This document shows, one piece after another, positions 51,121-58,493 of a DNA stretch of 64,000 nucleotides. Source of the stretch: Panacagrimonas perspica (GTDB taxonomy: Bacteria; Pseudomonadota; Gammaproteobacteria; Nevskiales; Nevskiaceae); contig NZ_SOBT01000010.1 of NCBI RefSeq assembly GCF_004364935.1, positions 1 through 64,000 of the forward strand. Reading direction: 5' to 3'. A program made the translations under genes and the position numbers. The notes beneath the pieces are model-generated. The model was given only the letters and a program-made list of their open reading frames with translations. It was not told the origin of the DNA and ran no database searches. How positions within the stretch are numbered: the first letter of the stretch is position 1; each line of letters begins with the position of its first letter.

Positions 51121-52377
51121 TCAGGTCTTTCCCGCCGCCGACGAAGGATGCGCGCCGCCTGCAACCGACTGCCCCACGACGGCCGCCTGAGTTCCCGACA
51201 ACAGTTTCAGGAATCGCTCCTGCGCCTGGCGTCCTCTGCGTGCCGCGCGCTGCTTGCCACCGGGCACGATCCGGCTCGCGAGATGACGCGTCAGATTGAC
51301 CGGCATCATCAGCAGCGGATACCAGGGCAGCACCTGACTGGGAAGTCCAAGCTGACGCATGCCGCGACTCCCCAGAAACAGGCGGCTGATCGACAGATGC
51401 TTCGAACGCTCCAGCCGTCCGCGTAACCCCGCGAAACGGGCGTAAGGGCGTCCCAGGGGCTCATCGGCCATCGGCCGGGCGAGCTGCGCGCTGGTCTCGT
51501 CGGGATTGGCGAGGCTCAGCAAAAGTTGACTGAGCAAGGTGAGCGCGGCGTTCTCGTCGGCCGGCAGCCACTCTTCCTCGACGCCCATCAGCCAGCCGAT
51601 ATAACGCGTCAGGTGCACGGCGGCTTCGCGTTCATCGCGCGTCTGCGGCATGCCCATCAGGCGCGCCGCGAGCAGCGGGACGATCAGCGCTCCGAGCAGC
51701 GTCGCCGACATGTCCGGCTGATTGATCGGCAGCCCCCACTCTTCCATGCGCCACGCCGGTAGCTGGCGCACATGCCGCCGGACCAGGCCGTGGATCAGAC
51801 GCACCTGCACCGTCGACTTGTAGCCCGGTCCGAAGCGATCCATGCCGCCTTCGCCGGTGCAGTCGAGCGCCCAGCGCAGGGTCTCGGCGAAGCGGCGCGC
51901 GGGCCCTTTCTCGAGCGCACCGGTGAGCAGCAAGGTCTTGTTGAACGCCGAGGCCTGATAGCCGCCGACCAGCGCGACATCGCGTCCTGCATAGGTTGCC
52001 GCCACGCCGGCGCGGCGATGCAATTCCGCGCCGATGGACAGCTTGCGCTCGTCGAGCCAGTCCGGACACGCTTCGATCTTCTCGAAGAACTCGCGCAACG
52101 GCGGCGGCGCGTCGTGCACCGTGGCGATGCCGTTCTCCAGCGCGCGATCGAACAACGCGCGCGACTCGCGCATGCCATTGGCGAACATCCACTCGACCAG
52201 CCGATCCGCCGGCCCGTCACCGCGCATGAAGTGCTCGCCCATGCGCTGCCAGAGTTGGTCCGAGGGCGCTTCGAGTGCGGGCATCAGGCGATGCAGCAGT
52301 CCGAGGATGCGCTGCATCTCCGGGCTCGCACGATGGCGACCCGGAACGAAGCCCATGGCGAAATCCTGGGTGCCCAT
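51121..52377 (-). CDS. MpaB/Lcp-type oxygenase family protein (DUF2236)
   Basis: About 418 residues. The helical core has GMRESRALFDRALENGIAT, WLDERKLSIGAEL, GYKSTVQVRLIHGLVR (with the His expected as haem ligand), and WGLPINQPDMSATL, all typical of the MpaB / latex-clearing-protein family of haem b oxygenases. Members cleave C=C bonds (rubber, mycophenolate side chain). Start taken as ATG 52377; an ATG at 52440 would overlap the dyad operator and is less likely. Divergent from a TetR gene that probably represses it. Confidence 0.82.
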   Translation of the reverse strand: MGTQDFAMGFVPGRHRASPEMQRILGLLHRLMPALEAPSDQLWQRMGEHFMRGDGPADRLVEWMFANGMRESRALFDRALENGIATVHDAPPPLREFFEKIEACPDWLDERKLSIGAELHRRAGVAATYAGRDVALVGGYQASAFNKTLLLTGALEKGPARRFAETLRWALDCTGEGGMDRFGPGYKSTVQVRLIHGLVRRHVRQLPAWRMEEWGLPINQPDMSATLLGALIVPLLAARLMGMPQTRDEREAAVHLTRYIGWLMGVEEEWLPADENAALTLLSQLLLSLANPDETSAQLARPMADEPLGRPYARFAGLRGRLERSKHLSISRLFLGSRGMRQLGLPSQVLPWYPLLMMPVNLTRHLASRIVPGGKQRAARRGRQAQERFLKLLSGTQAAVVGQSVAGGAHPSSAAGKT

Positions 52378-52421
52378 GCTGCGTCCCGCTGGCGCGCCGA
52401 CTTGACGCGACCCGACTCTAT

Positions 52422-52439
52422 TGCGAACGTTTATTCGCA
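52422..52439. promoter_or_regulatory. Dyad operator between divergent MpaB and TetR genes
   Basis: TGCGAA (52422-52427) and TTCGCA (52434-52439) are perfect inverted repeats around CGTTTA. A further TTCGC follows at 52445-52449. The 18-bp dyad lies in the 85-base gap between divergent TetR and oxygenase genes, just where a TetR dimer would block both promoters. Confidence 0.6.
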
Positions 52440-52462
52440 TTCAATTCGCGTTAGGCCCTCTC

Positions 52463-53149
52463 GTGCGCAAGAAACCGGTGCAGCAGCGGTCGCAGCAGAT
52501 GGTCGACGCGCTGATCGAGGCGGCCGGCCAGGTCATCGCCGAGCGCGGGCTCGAACATTTCACGACGGTCCAGGTGGCCGAGCGCGCGAACGTCAGCGTG
52601 GGTTCGCTGTACCAGTACTTCGCCAACAAGGATGCGCTGCTCGCTGCGCTGGTCGACCGGCTGAATCGCGAAATGGGCGAGATGGTGAGCCGCATCGCAC
52701 CCAGCCTGCTGCAAGCCGATCCGCAGACGCTGGTGCGCGGCCTGCTGCACGCGGCCTTCGATTTCCTCGGCGGTCGCGAAGGCCTGTACATGGAACTGCT
52801 GCGCAACTGGTACCGGCTGGACATCCAGCGCAGCCTGCACCGCTTCGAACAGCAGATGCTCGAGATCACGCGCGCCTACGCGCTGACGCACGTCGCCGAC
52901 CTGCGGCTGGATCACGGGCCTGCGAAAGGCTTCGTCATCATCAACAGCGTCGTCTTCACGCTGCTGCGATACCTCAGTTTGCCCAACCGCGCGCTGTTCG
53001 ATCGCGATCGACTGGTCGAAGAACTCACGACGATGGTGGCGGGATATCTTTCCGCGGGCCGGCCCAGGAACCCACGGAGCAAGGCGGCCACCGTAACCCG
53101 GGCGAAGCCCGGGACAGGACGCTCGAAGCGCAATCCCGTCCGCATTTGA
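52463..53149 (+). CDS. TetR/AcrR-family transcriptional regulator
   Basis: 228 residues from GTG 52463. The helix-turn-helix is clear: FTTVQVAERANVSVGSLYQYFANKDAL. A ligand-binding domain of usual size follows. The last 20 or so residues (VTRAKPGTGRSKR) are encoded by one arm of a REP-like repeat and are not part of the fold. A TTG at 52421 would start inside the operator. It most likely represses itself and the divergent MpaB-type oxygenase gene. Confidence 0.88.
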   Translation: MRKKPVQQRSQQMVDALIEAAGQVIAERGLEHFTTVQVAERANVSVGSLYQYFANKDALLAALVDRLNREMGEMVSRIAPSLLQADPQTLVRGLLHAAFDFLGGREGLYMELLRNWYRLDIQRSLHRFEQQMLEITRAYALTHVADLRLDHGPAKGFVIINSVVFTLLRYLSLPNRALFDRDRLVEELTTMVAGYLSAGRPRNPRSKAATVTRAKPGTGRSKRNPVRI

Positions 53150-53180
53150 GCGCCACCCCGGGCTTCGCCCGGGCTACGGT
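53091..53180. repeat. REP-like inverted repeat doublet
   Basis: Two copies of the palindromic core CCCGGGCGAAGCCCGGG, at about 53097-53113 and, inverted, 53157-53173, each flanked by CCGTA(A/G)C / G(T/C)TACGG, so the pair is head to head like a BIME. The first copy encodes the C-terminal tail of the TetR protein. The doublet lies between the convergent TetR and acyl-CoA synthetase genes and may act as a bidirectional transcript end. Such CCCGGGCGAAGCCCGGG elements are dispersed in several gammaproteobacterial genomes. Confidence 0.85.
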
Positions 53181-53218
53181 CGGAATCGATCCTGGGTGGC
53201 CGCGCAGGAAAGCAATCA

Positions 53219-53247
53219 AGAAAAAACTTTGCGCCTCTGCGGTGAAA
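53219..53247 (-). repeat. CCGCAGAGGCGCAAAG-type intergenic element
   Basis: Read on the minus strand, TTTCACCGCAGAGGCGCAAAG followed by a T-run is a dispersed intergenic sequence seen, with small changes (CCGCAGAGACGCAGAG), in many bacterial genomes. It lies between the REP doublet and the acyl-CoA synthetase stop. Origin and function are unknown; the T-run after it could help terminate minus-strand transcripts. Confidence 0.5.
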
Positions 53248-53267
53248 ACGCCTGAACGCCCCGAAAG

Positions 53268-54878
53268 TCAGCCGGCCGCAATCGACTCCCGCCACGCACT
53301 ACGCACCTGCGCGCGCTGCACCTTGCCCGACGCCGTACGCGGCAGGGCCGTCGTGAAGCGGATGCTGCGCGGACACTTGAATCCAGCCAGGCCTTCGCGC
53401 GCGAACGCACGCAGCGTGTCGGCTTCCACCTGCTGGCCCGGCCGCAGTTCCACCATCGCATGCACCGCCTCGCCCCAATGCGGATCGGGCAGGCCGATGA
53501 CGGCGGCTTCGAGAACCGCGGGATGCAGGCGCAGCCGCTCTTCGATCTCCACCGGATACACGTTTTCGCCGCCGCTGATGATCATGTCCTTGATGCGGTC
53601 GGTCAGATACAGAAACCCGTCCGCGTCGATTCGACCACCGTCACCGGTTCGATACCAGCCGTCGACGAGCGCTTCCTGCGTGGCCTTGGGCAGATTCCAG
53701 TAACCGAGCATCGCGGTGGGCGTGCGTACCCAGATCTCGCCCGCTTCGCCGACGTTGAGCAACCTGCCTTCGCCGTCGCGAATCTGGACCGCCATGCCCG
53801 CCAGCGGCCGTCCCACCGACTTGAGAACCTGCGGCCGCGAAAGATCATGGTCCGCGTTGGGCAGATAGGTGCAGGTGCCGGTGACCTCGGTCATGCCGAA
53901 GGCCTGACCGAACTCGCAGCCGAACGTCTCCATCGCCTCGCGCAGCAGCGACTCGCCGATCGCCGATGCTCCATATGCGATCTGCTTCATGCGCGGCGCG
54001 GGACGCCCGCCGGCGCGGATCGCATCGACCAGCGCACGGATGACGGTCGGCACGATGAAGCTGCAGCCGGGGTTGTACTTCTCGATCAGCGGCAACAGGT
54101 TTGCCGGTGAGGGGTCCGCGGTGAGCACCATCGTCGACAGCCGCGTCAGGCCGATGAGCATCCAGCTCGTGCCGGCGATGTGGAAGTTCGGCATCGCCGA
54201 GAGATGCGTGGTTCCCGCCTGCCAACCGGCGTAAGAGCCGTCGATCATCTCGCAGTGGCGCGCATAGGTCAGGCAGCCATGCGTGAGCTGCACGCCCTTG
54301 GGCTTGCCGGTGGTGCCGCTGGTGTACATCTGCACCACGACCTGATCGAGCTCGTGCGGGCACTCGCTGGCAGGCGCGTCACCAGCCATCAGGCGCCGCA
54401 GGTCGCGGGAAGCGGCCGGATCGTCGGTGGGCAGGATCTCCGGCTGCATCGTCAGCCCTTCGCAGGCCTTCATCGTCACCGGCATCAGGTCGGCGTCTGC
54501 GATCAGGAACGCCGCGCCCGAATCCTGAAGCTGATAGGCGATCTCCGGCGCCGTCAGACGCCAGTTGAGCGTCACGATCACGCAGCCCGCGCGCAACGCA
54601 CCGAACAGCATCGGCATGTACAACTCGTTGTTGCGCCCCAGATAGGCCACGCGTGCGCCGTCGACCAGTCCACGCGCACGCATCGCGGCGCAGAACGCGC
54701 GCGTCATGCGCTCGAGTTCGCGGTAGCTCATCGTGCGGCCGCCGCCGTCCGCGAAAATCACCGCGGTACGATCGGGGCATTGCGCGAGGCCGCGTGCGGG
54801 AATGTCGCCGACCCACGGCAACGGCACGTCCTGCGGCAGCGGCTTGCCCTCCAGATGGGCAGGCTTCGACTCATTCAT
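53268..54878 (-). CDS. Acyl-CoA synthetase (AMP-forming), FadD family
   Basis: 536 residues, complete. AMP-binding motif VVQMYTSGTTGKPKGVQLTH, then GQAFGMTEVTG, GWYRTGDGGRID, DRIKDMIISGGENVYP and the catalytic-lysine end LPRTASGKVQR. It activates a carboxylic acid through an acyl-AMP to an acyl-CoA; chain length is not readable. GGAGGAGAG precedes the ATG at 54876-54878. It is convergent with the TetR gene. It is not a close copy of the broken synthetase at 9509, whose N-terminus differs. Confidence 0.9.
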   Translation of the reverse strand: MNESKPAHLEGKPLPQDVPLPWVGDIPARGLAQCPDRTAVIFADGGGRTMSYRELERMTRAFCAAMRARGLVDGARVAYLGRNNELYMPMLFGALRAGCVIVTLNWRLTAPEIAYQLQDSGAAFLIADADLMPVTMKACEGLTMQPEILPTDDPAASRDLRRLMAGDAPASECPHELDQVVVQMYTSGTTGKPKGVQLTHGCLTYARHCEMIDGSYAGWQAGTTHLSAMPNFHIAGTSWMLIGLTRLSTMVLTADPSPANLLPLIEKYNPGCSFIVPTVIRALVDAIRAGGRPAPRMKQIAYGASAIGESLLREAMETFGCEFGQAFGMTEVTGTCTYLPNADHDLSRPQVLKSVGRPLAGMAVQIRDGEGRLLNVGEAGEIWVRTPTAMLGYWNLPKATQEALVDGWYRTGDGGRIDADGFLYLTDRIKDMIISGGENVYPVEIEERLRLHPAVLEAAVIGLPDPHWGEAVHAMVELRPGQQVEADTLRAFAREGLAGFKCPRSIRFTTALPRTASGKVQRAQVRSAWRESIAAG

Positions 54879-54981
54879 TTCCGCTCTCCTCCCTGAAGCC
54901 TCGCAACTTCGCCGACCGGTCCCCGTGGTGCAAGCCCCGTCGGGGGGAGGGGCCGGACTCATTAGCGGGACTGCCGCCGCG

Positions 54982-55128
54982 TCAGCGCTTCGATCTCTTC
55001 GCGGCGGCCAGCGCCTCCGCGTCCTCGAGCAGCGTACGACGGTGGGACGGCACGCGCCGCTTAGGGTCGACGCCATATTCCATCGGCAAAGCCAGCAGTT
55101 TGTGGCCGATGCGATCGTCGTCCGGCAC
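54982..55128 (-). CDS. Possible small protein between acyl-CoA synthetase and GFA genes
   Basis: A 48-codon minus-strand frame from GTG 55128 reads VPDDDRIGHKLLALPMEYGV, then basic helical sequence. The composition (charged, Leu-containing, ending AAAKRSKR) looks protein-like, and the frame is open about 30 codons further upstream without ATG. No ribosome binding site is clear, and CTG at about 55149 might be used. It may be a real small gene or the tail of a lost one. Confidence 0.3.
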   Translation of the reverse strand: MPDDDRIGHKLLALPMEYGVDPKRRVPSHRRTLLEDAEALAAAKRSKR

Positions 55129-55192
55129 GTTGAGCGGGCGGATATTCAGCGACGACGCGGGATCGCCGTTGCCGCTTGCGGCGCGGTCCGGG

Positions 55193-55540
55193 TCAGACCG
55201 CGCGTCCGTCGAAATGCTGGACCTTCAGCGCATCGAGATCGATGCCGTCGACACAGCGCAGGTTGATCGCCGCCATGCGGTTGCCCTTGGGATCCGTGCC
55301 TTCGCCGAACGGGTGGATGCCACACGTCGCACAGAAGCGATGCTGGATGACGTGCTTGTTGAACGTGTAGGTCGCGAGGTCGTTCTCGCTGCTGAGCAAC
55401 TTGAGCGCGTCGCGCGGCACGAACCACAGCAGCGAGCCCTTGCGCGAGCAGATCGAGCAGTTGCAGGCCATGGCGCCGTCGATCTGGCCTTCGACCTCGA
55501 ACTTCACGTTTCCACAGTGGCAGCTTCCGGTGTGCGTCAT
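55193..55540 (-). CDS. GFA-family protein (glutathione-dependent formaldehyde-activating fold, CENP-V type)
   Basis: 115 residues. Zinc ligands of the GFA/CENP-V fold are visible: CHCG at about residue 8, CNCSIC at about 27-32, and CATCG near 71. Despite the name, most of these proteins are not shown to act on S-hydroxymethylglutathione. GGAG precedes the ATG at 55538-55540. It follows the VWA-protein gene by 17 bases on the same strand, so the two are probably co-transcribed. Confidence 0.9.
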   Translation of the reverse strand: MTHTGSCHCGNVKFEVEGQIDGAMACNCSICSRKGSLLWFVPRDALKLLSSENDLATYTFNKHVIQHRFCATCGIHPFGEGTDPKGNRMAAINLRCVDGIDLDALKVQHFDGRAV

Positions 55541-55557
55541 GTCGCGCTCCGTTGCGC

Positions 55558-56760
55558 TCAGACCATGGCCAGCGACGAGCCCGCGTGGCCCAGCCGGCGC
55601 ATCGCCTGGTCGAGGCCTTCGAGCGTCATCGGGAACATGCGATCGGCGCCGATCAGCTCCTGCACGATCTTCACCGACGGCGAGTACTCCCAGCGCTGCT
55701 CGTTGTCGGGATTGAGCCAGACCAGGCGCGGGAACACATTGCTCAGGCGCTTCATCCACACGGCGCCCGCCTCTTCGTTCCAGTGCTCGATGCTGCCGCC
55801 CGGCTGCACGATCTCGTAGGGGCTCATCGAGCCGTCGCCGACGAAGATCACCTTGTAGTCCGGCGTGTACTTGTGCAGCACGTCGAACAGCGGGATGCGC
55901 TCGTTGTTGCGGCGCAGGTTGTCCTTCCACACGCTCTCGTAGATGAAGTTGTGGAAGTAGAAATACTCGAGATGCTTGAACTCGGTCTTGCAGGCGCTGA
56001 ACAGTTCCTCGCAGACCTTCACGTGCGGATCCATCGAACCGCCGACGTCGAGGAACAGCAGCACCTTCACCGTGTTGCGCTTCTCGGCGACCATCTTGAT
56101 GTCGAGCCAGCCGGCATTGCGCGCCGTGCTGCTGATGGTGTCGTCGATGTCCAGCTCGTCCTGCGCGCCTTCGCGCGCGAACTTGCGCAGGCGGCGCAGT
56201 GCGACCTTGATGTTGCGCGTGCCCAGCTCGATGCTGTCGTCGAGATTGCGGAACTCGCGTTTCTCCCAGATCTTCACGGCCTTCTTCTGCCCGCCGGCGC
56301 CGCCGATGCGCACGCCCTCCGGGTTGTAGCCGCCGTTGCCGAACGGCGACGTGCCGCCGGTGCCGATCCACTTGCTGCCGCCCTGGTGGCGTTCCTTCTG
56401 TTCCTCGAGGCGCTTCTTGAGCGTCTCCATGAGCTGATCGAGTCCGCCGAGCGCCTGGATCTTCGCCTTCTCCTCGTCGGTGAGCAGCTTGTCCGCCTGC
56501 TTGCGCAGCCACTCCTCGGGGATGGATCCGAACAATTCGCCGGTGACGGCCTCGATGCCCTTGAAATAGGCGGCGAAGGCCCGATCGAATCGATCGTACT
56601 GGGACTCGTCCTTGACCAGCGTCACGCGGGCCAGGTGATAGAAGTCGTCGAGCGAGAACACGGCGACGTGCTTGCTCAGCGCCTCGAGCAGCATCAGGAA
56701 TTCCGACAGCGAGGTCTTGACCCCCGCTTCGCGGACGGTGAGGAAGAAAGTGAAGAGCAT
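55558..56760 (-). CDS. VWA-domain protein, CoxE-like
   Basis: 400 residues. After an N-terminal helical region (KTSLSEFLMLLEALSKHVAV) the C-terminal half contains the MIDAS motif as LFLDVGGSMD (Asp-x-Gly/Ser-x-Ser variant with Gly for the first Ser) and FVGDGSM. This is the VWA type that works with MoxR AAA+ ATPases in metalloenzyme or complex maturation. The MoxR gene usually lies next door; none is in the window. Start ATG 56758-56760 after GGAG. Divergent from the glycosylase gene by 72 bases. Confidence 0.85.
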   Translation of the reverse strand: MLFTFFLTVREAGVKTSLSEFLMLLEALSKHVAVFSLDDFYHLARVTLVKDESQYDRFDRAFAAYFKGIEAVTGELFGSIPEEWLRKQADKLLTDEEKAKIQALGGLDQLMETLKKRLEEQKERHQGGSKWIGTGGTSPFGNGGYNPEGVRIGGAGGQKKAVKIWEKREFRNLDDSIELGTRNIKVALRRLRKFAREGAQDELDIDDTISSTARNAGWLDIKMVAEKRNTVKVLLFLDVGGSMDPHVKVCEELFSACKTEFKHLEYFYFHNFIYESVWKDNLRRNNERIPLFDVLHKYTPDYKVIFVGDGSMSPYEIVQPGGSIEHWNEEAGAVWMKRLSNVFPRLVWLNPDNEQRWEYSPSVKIVQELIGADRMFPMTLEGLDQAMRRLGHAGSSLAMV

Positions 56761-56832
56761 GGGGAAACTCCAGGACTTGCTGCATTCTACGACCGTCCGC
56801 CCGTATTGCCCGATGCGTAACAAGGATTCCCC

Positions 56833-57465
56833 ATGCTGATCGAACGCGACGTCATCGCCGGGGCCGAGCGTCACCTTTCCCGCCGGTGCCCCCACATGCG
56901 GCGCCTGATCCGCTCGCACGGCCCCTGCCCGATCGGCGCCACGCGGCGCGATCCGTTCCAGGTGCTGTGCAGTTCGATCATCAGCCAGCAGCTCTCGGTC
57001 AAGGCCGCGGCCACCATCCAGGAGCGCGTGCATGCGCTGGTCGGGGCGAAGAAGCGCATGACGCCCGCGCAACTCCTGGCCGTGACACCCGAAGCGCTGC
57101 GTGCCTGCGGACTGTCGAACGCCAAGGCGAAATGGCTGCAGGCGCTGGCCACGCAGGTCGCGTCCGGCGAGCTGAATTTTCGCAAGCTCGCAAAGATGGA
57201 TGACGCCGCCGCACTGGTGACACTCGACGCGCTACCCGGCGTGGGCCTGTGGACGGCCGAGATGTTCATCATGTTCGCGATGGGTCGGCTCGACGTGTTC
57301 TCGATGGGCGATGTCGGTCTGCGCAACGGCGTCAACCGGCTTTTCGGCGAGGGCGCGAAACTCGACGAACCGGCGACGCTCGACATCGTCGAACGCTGGG
57401 CGCCGTATCGCTCCGTCGCGAGCTGGTACCTGTGGCGCTATACGGAGAATGCTCCGCTGAAATGA
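56833..57465 (+). CDS. DNA-3-methyladenine glycosylase II (HhH-GPD family)
   Basis: 210 residues. The helix-hairpin-helix LDALPGVGLWTAEMF and the Gly/Pro-Asp loop with catalytic Asp (SMGDVGLRNG) identify the HhH-GPD superfamily; SSIISQQLSVKAA is the AlkA-like substrate helix. There is no C-terminal 4Fe-4S cluster, so it is AlkA/MAG-type rather than Nth or MutY. It removes alkylated purines from DNA. Its stop overlaps the next ATG (ATGA). Confidence 0.9.
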   Translation: MLIERDVIAGAERHLSRRCPHMRRLIRSHGPCPIGATRRDPFQVLCSSIISQQLSVKAAATIQERVHALVGAKKRMTPAQLLAVTPEALRACGLSNAKAKWLQALATQVASGELNFRKLAKMDDAAALVTLDALPGVGLWTAEMFIMFAMGRLDVFSMGDVGLRNGVNRLFGEGAKLDEPATLDIVERWAPYRSVASWYLWRYTENAPLK

Positions 57466-58439
57466 ACACGGCACCGCCAACGGGCGCTTCGCGCGGCAGC
57501 GACGGACGCTTCCTCAACAACCATCGCAACGAGTCGCACGGCGGCCCGTCGCTGCTCAAGTTCCTGCGCGACATGCGCCGGCGTGGCTGGAAGCGGCCCA
57601 CGTTTCCCAAGGCGCACAACGATCCGGCATGGCTCGCGGCCAATCGCACGCAGACCACGTTCACGTGGATCGGTCATGCGAGCTTCCTGGTCCAGCTCGG
57701 CGGCCTCAACATCCTCACCGACCCGGTACTGTCCAGGCGCACCTCGCCGGTCCAGTGGGCCGGACCGGGTCGCCTGGCGCCGCTGGGCCTGACGTTCGAC
57801 GAGCTGCCGAAGATCGACGTCGTGCTGATCTCGCACAACCACTACGACCATCTCGACGACCCGACCGTACGCCAGCTCGCCGCGCGCGACGCACCGGAGT
57901 TCGTCGTGCCGCTCGGACTGCGCGAGTGGTTTGCGAAGCGTGGCATCGGCAAGGTCACCGAACTCGACTGGTGGCAGTCGGCCGAACCCTGCGGCCTGCG
58001 CGTGCACGCCGTTCCGGCGCAGCACTTTTCGGGACGCGGCGCGGGCGATCGCAATCGCACGCTGTGGTGTGGCTTCGTCTACGAAAAAGAAGGACAGCGC
58101 CATTACTTCGCCGGCGACACCGGATACGGGCCCGACTTCGCCGGCATCGGCACGCGCTTCGCGCCGATCGACGTGGCGATGATCCCGATCGGGGCCTACG
58201 ACCCGCGCAGCTTCATGCGCCCGGTGCACGTGGATCCGGATGAAGCGGTGCGCATCCACCAGGATGTCGGCAGCCGGCTATCGCTGGCGATGCATTGGGG
58301 GACGTTCCGCCTCACGCTCGAACCGCTGGACGAGCCGCCGGTGCGCCTGACCGCGGCACTCGAGGCAGCGGCGATCGCGCCGGATCGCTTCGCCGTGATG
58401 GCCCACGGCGAAACACGGGTGCTGCCGACGACGGGCTGA
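57462..58439 (+). CDS. Metallo-beta-lactamase-fold hydrolase (NAPE-PLD/UlaG-like)
   Basis: 325 residues. Metal ligands: ISHNHYDHLDD (HxHxDH), His in VPAQHFSGRG, Asp in FAGDTGYGPDF, and His in AMHWGTFRL. The N-terminal FTWIGHASFLVQLGG opening and MRPVHVDPDEAVRIHQD are those of the NAPE-phospholipase-D-like group. Such enzymes cleave phosphodiesters or lactones; bacterial roles are uncertain. Translationally coupled to the glycosylase, and followed after 54 bases by the penicillin-acylase-like gene. Confidence 0.88.
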   Translation: MNTAPPTGASRGSDGRFLNNHRNESHGGPSLLKFLRDMRRRGWKRPTFPKAHNDPAWLAANRTQTTFTWIGHASFLVQLGGLNILTDPVLSRRTSPVQWAGPGRLAPLGLTFDELPKIDVVLISHNHYDHLDDPTVRQLAARDAPEFVVPLGLREWFAKRGIGKVTELDWWQSAEPCGLRVHAVPAQHFSGRGAGDRNRTLWCGFVYEKEGQRHYFAGDTGYGPDFAGIGTRFAPIDVAMIPIGAYDPRSFMRPVHVDPDEAVRIHQDVGSRLSLAMHWGTFRLTLEPLDEPPVRLTAALEAAAIAPDRFAVMAHGETRVLPTTG

Positions 58440-58493
58440 GCGACGCGACCCGCATTTCTTCCCGCTGCAATCTACGGCGCGAATACTGCGCCG

